Both the position numbers and the translations under genes were made by a program. 64,000 nucleotides of DNA from Isoetes taiwanensis (lineage: Eukaryota; Streptophyta; Lycopodiopsida; Isoetales; Isoetaceae): NCBI GenBank assembly GCA_021234155.1, contig JAJEKV010000079.1, forward strand, positions 1,306,789-1,370,788, written 5' to 3'. A model generated the notes under the pieces. That model was not told the origin of the DNA. It saw only the letters and a program-made list of their open reading frames with translations, and searched no databases. Below are positions 1 through 11,389 of the stretch, piece after piece; positions within the stretch are counted from its first letter, which is position 1, and each line of letters opens with the position of its first letter.

Positions 1-362
1 GGTATTACGTATTGTTTCTAAATTTTCCCTTAAATTTTTCCTTTTTCCTTCTGGGTTATATCTCTACCGTAATTCTAAGCGTCATGGATCGGGCTTTTAG
101 TTCCTAGTCGTAATTTTAGCTCAAAACGGCGCGTAAAAGTGTTAGAAAGAGATGAATGTGATACAGATGCATGACGGGTTATCCGCAAGTATCCGTAGGA
201 AGGTAGCAGATCTAGAAATAGGGAAAGCTCTGCATTTAGGTGATCATATGAATGCCTTAATTTTGTAAAGATTTTGTAAAGAGGATTTTGCAATAATGTA
301 GCTAAAAGTTTTGTTAAAATTAGGTAGAAGCAACTCCCTTGTCATAACGAACCGATCGCCAG

Positions 363-935
363 ATGGAACGCGGCAGAGCACATACAGACAAATTGGGCGC
401 AATTGCCGATCGCGGGATGTACCGCGGAGTACCTAGATGCTTGTTTCTGGCAAGCTCGGGACCCCATTGCTCTAGAGCAGTCAAATGGCTCCATTACAAG
501 GATAATATCAACTGGTGGTTAGTCTCGGCCCACAAATTCTTACCTCCTGCGAGCCTCAAATACCAAAAGCTGCCAGCATCATCATCTTATTCGCATTGCG
601 TGCCCACCATCTTCGTGATCGGTGACAAAGTGTGGATTTGAGCCTCACAGACAAAGCTCATTGCCGGGCCAAATCCGTGCTATTGAGGATGAGTCTCACA
701 CTTTCCAGAGTTGCCCACCGCTTCAAATGATCCTGCCGACACGCCCCTTAGTACCTACCGGACGCGTCTTTGCATTTGCCGATGAACACAATCACAAGAC
801 GCGCCCTCGGGTCACATCCAGAGGTATCGACCTCGCGAGGTCACCTTTGCCCTCACTGGTCAGTCTACCGACTAGGCATCACGGGTGGTGCATGATCAGA
901 TATATTGGGATGTTTCGTGATTTTATATGATTAAT
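363..935 (+). mobile_element. LINE 3'-end fragment, degenerate
   Basis: Relic of the C-terminal end of a LINE ORF2. The stretch at 679-717 reads A-IEDESHTFQSCP and matches, base by base over most of its length, the better-preserved LINE copy at 53698-53736 (IEDESHTLQSCP). The preceding 80 bp (around 595-678) also align with 53610-53697, and the order is the same. In plant LINEs this spacing of Cys, His and Cys follows the reverse transcriptase and forms a zinc-knuckle-like tail. Reading frames at 363-641 and 622-930 are separate, so at least one frameshift is present, and no RT or endonuclease motif is visible upstream. The upstream limit is a guess; the 5' part may lie outside the fragment or be too decayed to see. 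Confidence 0.6.
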
Positions 936-960
936 AGTACGCTTTGTCAGTTGAAATGAT

Positions 961-1075
961 TGTCACACGGTTTTTCTCGAAACCCTTCTCAAGGGTTTTT
1001 AATCCCGCAAGAATCCGCTTGTCGCTTTTTTATTATCCCATAGACCGATTGGTCTCCGTGGATCTATAAAAGTAC
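961..1075 (+). repeat. LTR-like promoter fragment (shared with 56.8 kb)
   Basis: This stretch starts TGTCACACGG and contains CTCGAAACCC, AAGGGTTTTTAA, CCATAGACCGATTGG and a TATA-box-like TCTATAAAAG at about 1063-1072. The same modules occur in the same order at 56768-56895, with a similar spacing. A repeated unit that begins TGT, has an inverted GGGTTT/AAACCC pair and ends at a TATA box looks like the promoter half of an LTR, but no second LTR, primer site or target duplication was found here. It is followed by a TTCC-rich simple repeat at 1075-1099. A shorter echo of CCCATAGGCCAGTTGG sits at 1274-1289, just before an ATTCT pentanucleotide run (1295-1319). Confidence 0.5.
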
Positions 1076-1099
1076 CTTCCTTTCCTTCCTTCCTTCCTT

Positions 1100-4000
1100 T
1101 TGAAACGAGATAAAACAAAAATAATCAAGAGTTCCACGTGGCAGCCACGTTTGGAAACTCCATACTAGAAATTGAATTTGTAAAATAAAAAAAGGTTGCA
1201 TTTGCTTTAATGGGATGCCATAACATTCACTTTCATGACAGTAATATGCTTGATGCTCTCTCTTTGTTTGGTTCCCATAGGCCAGTTGGTAACATATTCT
1301 ATTCTATTCTATTCTATTGAATTCAATTGGAAAAGTCATCATAGCATTTCTTCCATATAATATGTGACGAGAATGCTCAAAATAAAGTTTGACTTTACAG
1401 GCAACATTTCAATGGATTGCTACCTGCTTCTATTAAAAAAACACTCATTTTATATGTCTTGATTTAATATGTAATCGACCCTCCAGTCATCATAAAACTT
1501 AATCTATCAATCTGTGATTCATATTTTTCAAAATAAAATTTCTTATGTCATGCTGCTTGTAACGGCAGGATTTTACATAAAAACAAAAGGGGATGTGGCT
1601 TGCACTTGATAAATATAGCAGACTAAGATGATTCATGAAATTGACCAAACCCTTGTCTGTAAAACATTCAAATCGCAAGCCATTGTGACAAAAACCCCCT
1701 TAATAAACGGATCAAGCCACTATGCCATTGAACGCCATAGACTTCCTAACAAAAATGCAGCTCTATATTGGGCTATTACATTGTTATATTGTTCGAATGG
1801 AAGAATTGTCCATTTGCAGGGATTTAAACTCTAAGATCTAGCCAGACCCTCTTTTATTTTGAACGAAAGACATTTATCAACCATCGCCGCCTCCACCTGC
1901 AACTGCGGGCATATCTAGGTCTTTGACATGTTCAAGCCATAAAAAGGGGGTTACACGGCGTTTTTGTGGACGTGGCTAGTTTTTTATGATTTAAGGCTAG
2001 TTTAAACATGACAATGATTGATAACTAAGGCGTTCGCCTTAGTTTGTCATAACTTTTGCAAATGTTTTTTTTTCTAAACTTTTTTTGGGAAAAAAATGTT
2101 TTAATCGAAAAATGAGATTTTTGTGGTAAACCATTGTTAGAAAGAAAAAAATCCAAGTCACTAAAGATAAAGAACAAAAAAATGGACAAAGGCCGTTTAT
2201 TCTTTAGAAAACCACCACAAGAAAAATGTACAATCTAAAATAGGCAAAGACCACCTCTTTCTTAAAAGGCCAATAAAAAAGCTCTAATAATGAGTTTTAT
2301 GGCAAACAATTGTTAGAAGCAAAAATATCCCAAGTCAAGTCACTAAAGATAAAGAACGAAAAAAAAGTGGACGAAGCCTTCTATTTTTTTAAAAGACCAT
2401 CACGGCATTGCATACTTTATAAACACAAAAAACGTGCAATCGAAAATGCAAAGGCCTTCTATTTTTAAAAGGCTAATACAATGTTTTAAAAAGGCTACAA
2501 CAACTTTGCAACGAATACAACATCAAATATCGACCAGCTTCAAACATCAACTACCAACAGAATTTGACTCGATTGCCAAGTCTCAAACAGATGGCCGATA
2601 GAGAAACTGCAAGCAAAGTGTCCTCAGGAAAGAAGTCGTGAATTTTGCTGTCATTGCTATTGCCATGAATTTTCGCAGGAAGCTTTTGGGAGGGCTTCTA
2701 CAAGAAGATTATAAAAAAATAGCTCCACTATGGCTGCCAAAGCATTGGACGCATTGAATTAAATAAGTTTGCGCAAGAGTACCTACGCATTAACAAGAGC
2801 ATAGAGGATTTTTTTGAGGGATAAAATAGACTTTATTTACTTTAAGAGTTCAAATAAAGACATGGGGCATTACTGGCCGATGTTATATCCCATTTTGAGA
2901 TCTTTCAGCTAATTGACCCTTAGAACTCGCGGATCACTCTTGCCAAAGGAAAGTGTTAATCCGCGGGGGCGTATATTTCACCAAGCATTTCTCCGCTGTG
3001 ATGTTTTGGTGCATGGTTTTCTCCAGATCACTTAGTCCCCTCTACTTGTTAGATATTGGAAGTAACCCCTTAGTCCTAAGCTTCAGAACTTGATTTCACA
3101 AACTTGTTTGGGTAACAGGTGCAAAAACCCATGGGTTTTGATCTCCTCTAGTTATAGTGTTTGGGAGCACCGTGAGCCACACATTCCCATATTATTTGTC
3201 TCCGGCCTCTTTAAGGCAAAAACGTGACTAAATTCTCACTAACCTGCCTAATTGCTCTCCCTTGTACCACTGAGCACAAGAAGCTATTCCACAATTTTTC
3301 CACCTTTTTACAATCCCTGCATCAACCACAATACATAAGGAGCCTTGTTGTTGTGCAATACCACTGGTACCCACTATGGGGGGAAGTCTCTACTTCAAAT
3401 TTGTTGATGTCAAGCGTGAATAGTTTTTTATGACATGCCAAGTCAAATTAATCCCTTCGTGAATGGGAGAAGCTTCTACATGGCTTAAGATAAAAAAAGA
3501 GTGACCATGGAGCCGGGTGGACGACAGAGGGCTTCATTATGCTTGCTACGAAACTAATATGGCCTGATTGATGAGGTGCATACCGAGACTTTCCCAGAAG
3601 ATCATCAATACAAATTTGACTATTAATACTCTTTGCTCAGAATGATTTGTAGACCATTCCAATTCCTCCTTTGTCTTGTCTCTCTTGCATCTTCTACCTC
3701 AAGCAATTTTGACCATCGGGCCATTCCCTCCCCTGACAAAATTGCCGACATTTATGGGATTTGTGATTGAATTATAATAAATAGATATCAAGTAATTTGA
3801 TATTTTGATCTATTTAATGGTTTATCTCTGTTATTTTTGCTGTTCCTAAGGGGGCAAAAGCCTTGTTGAGGGGTTTGTGGTGCATATGCTAGGTATATGC
3901 CAATATATACCTGCATTGCCAATGATCATAAAAACTCCATCATAGATCGAAATGCTCTGCTGCCCCTGCCGGAGGAGAACTGTGGAACCGAAACCGCTGT

Positions 4001-4750
4001 CGCCGTAATTTTGCTGGATTTCGCGACAAGCCGGTCTCGTGGTCAAACAGAGCTTCTTAAAGAGTCGCATCAATCTTGTTCACATCTCATCAACATATGG
4101 CATAGCGCCCGATTAGCCTAGATTGATTATGGAGTCTTTTCAACGGGCTATGGCAGGCTATGGTCTGGAATCAAAGAAGAGACAAGTGGGATAAGCAAAG
4201 AAGAAGTCACCCTTTGTTTTGCCATGTACCTATAGATTTGGCTGTGTTTGTCACAATGGAGCTCTTAAATGGGAGCATAGTTAAAAAGCACGATTTTTGA
4301 GCTTGAGCCGCTAATCTTCAAGGCTATAGTATTGCTTCAAGATGATTCCCGACCTTTCTCCATTTTATCATTCTTGAAGCTCCCGCCACATCACCCGTAC
4401 CAAATCCGCTTACTTCTTCTCGCCATTATCATGGACTTTGTGAATCCCTATGACTATCTCCTTTCCTCGCAGTCTTCGTACGTGCATGGTTACACCGTTA
4501 GGAATTAGTATATTGGTGCATTTTCATGCTAAGAATTTTTATGCTTGAAATGCGTGATGATTATCCGTATGAAAGTAAGTTTATGTTGTGGGAGGCAATG
4601 TAGATAGACCAAGATAGATTTTGGATGAAGATCCTTGATTTAATAGGGCTCTTCAAAAGCCGGATACTCCATCCATGTACTTGCACTACCGTAACCGCTG
4701 AGATCCTTGCAATTTAAGACGCTTTTTCCTGGCCGGGTAAATATGCCAAT
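1100..4750. other. Intergenic DNA without a recognisable gene
   Basis: No open frame here shows a recognisable domain, and short frames are interrupted in all phases. Contents: an ATTCT microsatellite (1295-1319), A/T-rich stretches, the 178-bp tandem duplication at 2111-2475, and scattered frames of 60-75 residues without domain features. From about 4.4 kb there may be further PPR-derived sequence leading into the relic at 4.76 kb, but it is too decayed to assign. Confidence 0.6.
2111..2475. repeat. Tandem duplication, about 178-bp unit
   Basis: Two head-to-tail copies start at 2111 and 2289. Both run through AATGAG, a TTGTTAGAA core, CAAGTCACTAAAGATAAAGA and a GGCC/GCCTTCTATT-T module in the same order. 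The copies differ by many substitutions and small indels, so the duplication is old. The unit is A-rich on this strand and has no coding potential. It is not obviously part of the other repeats in the window. Confidence 0.65.
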
Positions 4751-4759
4751 TGCTTACTC

Positions 4760-5130
4760 CCCTCGGGTGTTGTGCTAGATAATATCTCTTTGCAGCATCT
4801 TGGAAGTGTGTGCGCGATGGCGTTTTAATAGAGTGGTCTTATAGCTCATGCCCTCGTGATTCATGCAAACAACCTTGCAACGGATTCCGCTTATTGGGCC
4901 CGGCCCCTTATAAACATGTATGGTAGGTTTGAAATTTTGAAGGATGCAAACACTAGGTTTGGAGGCTATACAAAGTCGACCGGTATCTTGAAATCGCGTT
5001 GATTGAACTTATATGCACAATATGGCTACTTTATGGAGGCATTATTGACTCTTCCAATACAAAGAAATGATTCGCGGTATAAGAATCTTCTGATGCACTG
5101 AGTGCCTCCTCGTTTACCACTACGGCTACC
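4760..5130 (+). pseudogene. Decayed PPR gene fragment
   Basis: In one frame from about 4848 this reads ALVIHANNLATD, then PLINMYGRFEILKDANTRFGG, a block with changed residues, an in-frame TGA, then LNLYAQYGYFMEALLTLPIQ. The first part matches the NxLIxMYGKCGSLxDAxxxFxx helix pair and the second the LNxYAQxGxxxEALxLFxxM helix pair of PLS-class pentatricopeptide proteins, in the correct order and spacing. In a working gene these would bind organellar RNA. Here at least two in-frame stops interrupt it and no long frame covers it, so it is a pseudogene. It lies 4.5 kb from the nearest live gene, and no transposon joins it. Confidence 0.6.
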
Positions 5131-5149
5131 ATAATTAAATAAGTTTATT

Positions 5150-8100
5150 TCTAGCCTAGCCTTGATTATTTTGTCTGACAAACAAAGCCTTTGTTGGGAT
5201 CAAGTTGATAATATCGCAGTCTAGTGGCTTCACAAACCCCCGTAAGAATAGGCCAATATATGAATTTGAGGGATTTTTAAAGTGGTTAAGTACTCAAAAA
5301 TTCAATAAATGGTGAATTGATGGAGTAATGCGTATGTATATATGTTGAGCTTAATTGGTCCGTTAACTTAAGGTAATATATAAGGCATTCCTTCCTTGTT
5401 TTCTATTTATTCAAGGTATGCTTATTTGTCCCATTTGACCAGATATATTGATCCGCAAATTAGTTATGTCGATTGCATCGCATGATCTATTAATCATGCT
5501 TTTCTATTTTCTACAAAGTGTGTCATGCTTATATTGGTTTCGTGGTAAATTTTCTTCTACCAAGTTTCGGATAGAATACCTTCCTCAATATTTTTATGTC
5601 GAAATGATTACTCTCAATTCAAACTCTACGGGTCACATAGGAGGTAAGATAAGCATCGCAAGACGAAAGGAACTATGCACTTTGGTTCAATAGGTCACAA
5701 TTATAGCTGGGAAGATTTCCACTGTGCATGCGGTTCCTTCTTCTCGAGCAAGGCCAAGATTCATAATAGATACTCCGCATGAGGTGCCATTCTCGGTAGT
5801 TGCATCTTCTCACAGATTCTTACGTTGAACTATAAATTGTCCATAACTTGCAAGAACAACGCTTATTTATGGGCCATAAAACAAGATTTTTGAGAGTTAC
5901 ATAACATTAGCTTGGTCTTAGGATCCTTCTTAAGCCACTAATCCGAAGCTCACTCTAAAATGTCCTTGTTTTGTTGCAGCAAATACCGTTCTATGGGGAG
6001 ACCATTTCTATTCCATGCGTGTTCATGCATTTATTTTGTAAATCTTAAGACATAGCAAGATGAATCGTACATGCATACAAGTTTGAACGCCTTGCAAATG
6101 CCACCATCTTGTTTCATGTAATCATAATATCGCACTTATGGGCTCATGGGATATAAGCCATCCTCAAGGACTTGGCTTCTATAGTAACCGCTATTGTTTC
6201 TTTACAACAATGGCATCCATACTCCCAATTCAACATTTGTGGGAAATGTCTAGCCTATGCAAGGACTAGGAGCCGCATCGGGCATTTAGGTGTCCTGCAA
6301 TAATTTTCCGCAGTTCCCTTCCTATATGTCCTCCTAGCTGTACCTCTTCGGCTTTGGCGCAAGGTGTCAGGCTAAAATCATTCAAAATGTATCATTGCTC
6401 TGATTACAAAAATTCATCATCATAGTAGTTTATACCGTATGCTTCTCTATGGGCGCTAGCCTTTTTGCATGTTATACTACGCGTATTATCAGCTTCACCT
6501 TAATAGTATGTTGCTTAATAAGAAGACACCAAAAGAATTGTAGTTTCAAGTCATTGCCATCCCATGACCGGCTACTAAGCGTAAGCATGACCCATTCTGG
6601 CAAAGGTGGTGGTCATGATGGGAATCAATGATGGTCATAAGCATGGAAATCACAATAATCATGCTACTTATGAAAATCAAAGTCGAAAACCAATGTGATG
6701 ACCATAGACATAATCATGTGAAGGGGCATACCGAGAACTAAGAAGGGCGAAAGATTGTGTGAGCGCCCCTAACATTCTCATTAAAATGCTATGATCATGC
6801 TACTATCATACTCAGAAGCCGGATGGAGCCGATTTCATCTACTACGGTTTTGGAATGCCTCAAAAGAATAGAAGTGCATGCCCTCGCTGTAAAAAGCAGA
6901 TTTGGCCATCGAAGATAATGTTGAGCATTATATGAAAGTTCAACATCCACAAACGTCATCATCATGTCAACATAGTAGAAGTAGATCGTGGAACTCAATT
7001 GGAGGTGGATTTGCCTCGCTACAATTTTAAACACCAAAAAGGCTAAAAATACATGTTCTAATTCCCTCGCTGTAAAACAGATTTCGCATCAAGGATCATG
7101 TCGAAAGCATGGTGCTTAAAGTTCAACATCCCGTCAAATGCCTTAGTTACAATTTTTTCTATCTAGTTCTTTCGCCAGCCAACTAATATCAATTGCATAA
7201 TAATGGTTTTATGGTATTCGATTTATGAAATAATTTTAAGATGGCTTAATTTAGAATAAAATGAAAACCCATTGGATGGATGCTAGCCGTATCGGGATTT
7301 AGATCGCTTAACATTTGTGCATTGATCCAGTAAGTTCCCGTCACACAAAATATGCCCAAATAATGGCGGATGATGTATAGTATGGGCATCCCGATAACCG
7401 ATGGGCCCCAGACCATTGGGTTTGTTGCCCATATGATACATATAGGATGTTGACATCAACCACCATAGATTCCCACTATATTCTCCACTTTATATTACTA
7501 CTAGAAATTACCACCTCGGGCAATCGAAAAGTCTTCGGATGTCAAGTATTAATTTATATTACATTTTAAAATGTAGCAAAAATAGTTAGTTTTATCAAGC
7601 GATTTAATGCCTTTGTATCTTATCCCATATTTATGTTTCTTTGAATCCAAAAATCATTATAAGTTTTTTCCATGGGTGGCTAATTTTTGTGTTCCTAACC
7701 ACGTAATCTACCTTTCCGATTCCAGATAAGTGTGTGGATGTTAAAAGCGGCTTCATTACAATGTCCCTCTCCCATAGTACATGTGCATATTGAAAGCAAC
7801 ATGGAATGAACCGGTGATATCATGTTTTACGGAGTTAGTTCACGCCTATCTATTCGAAATTTGAACAATTGGAGAGCTCTGTGACGCGGGCCTACAATAA
7901 TGTTTGACATAGATGTAAAACGCATGTTTTAGGTATTTTTATTCTGAATAGCTTGTCCACGTGAATCAACGCCAAAATCTCAGGGTCATTAGTTTATAAT
8001 GTCTAGTGGTGTCTCTCGTGATTCATATCCGCTGGCCGCGGTGCATCAAAAGTCTAGGATGTTAATAATAGCGATTGAACTTGCTGAAATTTGACCCGTA

Positions 8101-9600
8101 CCCTCAAGTAGGCAAAATTGCATTTTCGTTTAACTAACATTCTGATGATATCTTCACACCACTTTGAATTGTGTGAGTCTTTACACATGACAAGGCATCC
8201 GGGTGCATTAAGAACTTGGTATGCTTTTGGTCGGCCTTGCTAGAAAGGTTTCCCAATGTGCCCTTTTTTTTTTTTTTTACTAGAGGTCCGGACTTTGGTG
8301 TGGGTGGTTTCATGCTTTGTCGCCGACACCTAGCCGGAAGAAACCGAGGCAGCCTTATAGAAGTGTAAAATGTAGAGCCTACCAATTTTATTCTCGAAGT
8401 CGCTCGAAGCTGGGGCTGTTAGGACGATGGATATATATTATATTCATATCCACGAGATCCCTGCGGTGATTTCTGAGGATATGATCAACAGATTAGGCTA
8501 TTTTATCGAGAACTACCAAAGGGTATCAAAGCAAGTAGATATGCTCAGAAGGTGTTGATCTTTAATTTAAACTAGTGTAAAGTACAAGGGTGGCATAAAA
8601 TGGCGAGGAGTTGTAAGGATAAGGATGCTCGCATTACAAGATTATTAGATGATAATGTGGCATTTGGGTCGCAAAGGTCAGCAGGTGCATTTGGAGTTAC
8701 TGGACGAGGAAACAGTTGGCAGGAGTTCTAATCCGCAGAGCAGAATTATGAGTTGAATTGGCCCCTTTCCGCACCTAGAATAATATTTTAGGGATCATAA
8801 CAAATTCTTTTTACAAAACAAGAACTGCAATGCGATTGTATTCAAGAGCATTTTTATCGATCAGGAATCACGACTTCTCAAGATGCATTTAAGCTACTTC
8901 ACCGAGTCACTTTCTGAGGGTAACCTCCTCCTCGTGGCGCTAAAGACCTTTGTTGAAGTTGCCAATGTCTTTTGTTTTTCTATTTTTTTCCGAACCAAAA
9001 TACAACATCTCCTATAAATAACCATAATTAAATACAAGCCAGCTTCCAATAGTCTTGGAAATACAAGCTAGCTTTTCAAAAAAGAACAGGCAAACATCTA
9101 TTTGTTTCATGTTGAAGTCTTCTGGCCCACGCAATCAGCAATCATTCTAAATTTCCAAATCATATATGATACAAGATCGGCCTTGAATACCTAGACGTAC
9201 CTTGTGACATAGCTCACACTGGCAGCCATGCAGATTCAACAATGCCCAAGCCATGTGAATCTTAAGCACTGTTCTTTTTGTTCCCTGTTGTACAGTTATG
9301 TCTACTCACTATTCTTTAACTTGATTTGATAAAGAGGACGCCAGTTAAGATGTAAATGGAGTGTAACACTTGACATAATAGTTCGCAGCACAATGCCTCA
9401 CAATTTATTAAAATGAGTGGCATCAATATCTTGGTTATTCTTGCTGTGCTTTAAGGTAAGACATGCGCCTTGCAATGAGAAGTTACAAAATTAGTGAATT
9501 GCAATCTACCAAAGCCTTCTTCCAATTGTGGCCAAGAAGATTCACTATCCTATACAAAGCTGATCTCCTCAAAGAAAGTATTTACTTTATTCTGGATTAA
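5150..9600. other. Intergenic DNA, decayed and repeat-bearing
   Basis: No coding region is supported. An imperfect duplicated block is visible: 6872-6950 and 7056-7131 share CCCTCGCTGTAAAA, CAGATTT and a terminal AAAGTTCAACATCC. A short lysine-rich frame near 8134-8385 depends on a poly-T run and is not supported as a gene. The last kilobase before 9600 lies downstream of the minus-strand mitochondrial gene and would hold its 3' UTR and terminator. Confidence 0.55.
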
Positions 9601-9671
9601 GTGCATATTGATATGCACTCTGTACCTTATTTGTTAGCCCATATGCATGTGCTTGGTCAGAACTTTGCTTC

Positions 9672-11185
9672 TCATCTTGGAGTCAAGCTCTCTTTTAGCC
9701 TTGTTTCAGCTAGCTTCAGCTCGTTCTCTTCGTCCTTTTCATCCTGTGCATCAAATTCAGACTGTGCAGCCATAGCTTTTACAATGGGTTCTCTAAGCTC
9801 TGAAATCAGTCCACCACCAACTTTATACTCCGCTTCATCTCCCATCAAATAAAGACGCTGATCCACCCCTGCTGTTGGGATGTCCACGGCAAGAAGTTTA
9901 AATTCATACTGTTTACCACATTGTATCAGAACCAGTTAAGATTGGAATTTAAAAGAGTTTAAATGCAAAAAGTCATGTACCTGACCAGATTTTTTCTTTG
10001 TCTCAACGCTTACTAGGCCCCTTCTTTCAGAACCTTGAACTGGAAAAATGAGAAAGCATCGTTTACTGCTTAGTCTTGGCCGTAATCGCTTCAAACGAAT
10101 ACCGCCTCCAGTCATCACATAGGCACGCACATCAGTACCAGATAGAGGAGCTCCAAGAGCCTTCAAGACATCTGCTGATGTATTAAGCTTGCGCATAACA
10201 ATTCTGTAGACTGCATCTGGATTAATTGTAAACCTGGCCTTTAAGAATAAGCCCTGAGAACAAGAAAATAACATATAGCAAGTAAGCATCAAATAGCCCG
10301 AGCTAAACAAGACAAACTTTATTTCCACTGAGATTGATTCTATGAATATCAATTTGCCTAAACAAGATGGTGTAATTCACGAAAGAAAACAAATTTGGTA
10401 CACAATATGGATCAATGCATTGACGCAACTGAAATGGCATATTAATTTGCCTACACAAGATGGTGTAATTCAAGAAAGAACAAATTTGGTACACAAAAGG
10501 GATCAATGCCTTGATGTCCCATAAGAACAAATACTTTGGACCTTACCGTAAATGCTACCATTGCTGCCGCCAGAGCAAGGAATCCAAACTTGGCCATACC
10601 CTCAGACAATGTTACAAACATACTAGCAACGCCAAACATAATTCTCCATAACAGGAGACATGTACCTAGGCCAACTGCTCCCACAAGTAAGAGATAGTTT
10701 CTCTTCCAAAACGCTTCCAGCTGAAGCCTTATAGCATCACCATAGGTAGACAGGGTCTTTTTTACACCATCAACTGGTTTAGACAAGCCGGCTACAAATT
10801 GTTTGGATGCAGCAGCTGCATTACTCTGTTTAGCTCCAGCAAGGGCAGCTTTGGGCTTCTCAATAACTGCCTGTCTCACCTTCTCACCAAACGATTTCAG
10901 CTCCCCAGAACTTAGTTTCCTATGCAAGAACTGAATCCTTGGCTCCAGTAGCTTGATGCTTTTTTCCCCTTTGTTGAAAGAAGACAAACCTAATTGACCT
11001 CTTCTGATGGATCGGAAAACACCACTACATAATGCATTATTAGAACCTAAGAATGTTCCACTTACACCAAACTCGTCATGAAAAGAGCGATTAAATATAG
11101 AAACTTTTGAAGACCCAAGAGTAGAATGACCCTGTAAAATCCTCAATCTCCGAAATAAACCTTCTGCGCCTCTTCTACTTGCCAT
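9672..11185 (-). CDS. Coa1/Tim21-like mitochondrial inner-membrane protein
   Basis: Three exons on the minus strand, 11185-10547, 10253-9981 and 9908-9672, all joined in phase 0 with GT-AG introns, give 382 residues. The start MASRRGAEGLFRRLR is Arg/Ser-rich with almost no acids, as in a mitochondrial presequence. A strong membrane span lies at about 163-191 and a second hydrophobic stretch at 200-213. Exon 2 (214-304) holds the folded domain: NPDAVYRIVMRKL, then LGAPLSGTD, a basic loop, FPVQGSERRGLVSVE, and exon 3 begins YEFKLLAVDIP. That order (substrate-like helix, LGxPL, G-x-x-G-x-V, aromatic before a final strand) is the pattern of the Coa1/Tim21 fold, which serves cytochrome oxidase assembly or protein import at the inner membrane. 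Which of the two roles applies cannot be told here. The C-terminus is acidic (about 340-382). It is divergent from ABCI12, 204 bp apart. Confidence 0.72.
10350..10515. repeat. Tandem duplication inside intron 1 of the Coa1-like gene
   Basis: Two copies of about 73 bp (10350-10423 and 10443-10515) share AATTTGCCTA-ACAAGATGGT, AATTCA-GAAAGAA, CAAATTTGGTACACAA and GGATCAATGC. They lie wholly within the intron bounded by the donor at 10546 and the acceptor at 10254, so the coding sequence is untouched. Their period is about 93 bp including a spacer. A few substitutions and short indels separate them. Confidence 0.8.
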
Positions 11186-11389
11186 TTCCTCGTCTATTTC
11201 ATCAAAGAAGACAATCGCCCATGAATGGGCGAGTCTTCCGCTGTCCTAAGACTTCACCCAGACTGATGCCCTTGCTTTCACTTCTCACAGACAAAAATAA
11301 AAGGCCTAGATGTGGGCCTTACGGACGTGGAATAATCTATAGCGTTGTTTTATCAAAAACCCAAAAACCCAATTACCTTTCTTTCAGTA
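11186..11389. promoter_or_regulatory. Shared divergent promoter region
   Basis: Only 204 bp separate the start codon of the minus-strand mitochondrial protein (11185) from that of plus-strand ABCI12 (11390). Both 5' UTRs and both core promoters must fit here unless further 5' exons exist. The stretch contains a CGCCCATGAATGGGCG inverted repeat at 11215-11230, near the centre of the minus-gene side, and a motif CTAGATGTGGGCCTTACGG at about 11305-11323; GGGCC/TGGGCC motifs are common in promoters of plant organelle-biogenesis genes. No clear TATA box is seen on either strand at the expected place. That it works as a bidirectional promoter is inferred from the spacing. Confidence 0.55.

Noticed and set aside
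8134-8385. Minus-strand lysine-rich frame.
   Set aside because: The lysines come from a poly-T run on the plus strand, and no domain, splice sites or neighbours support a gene.
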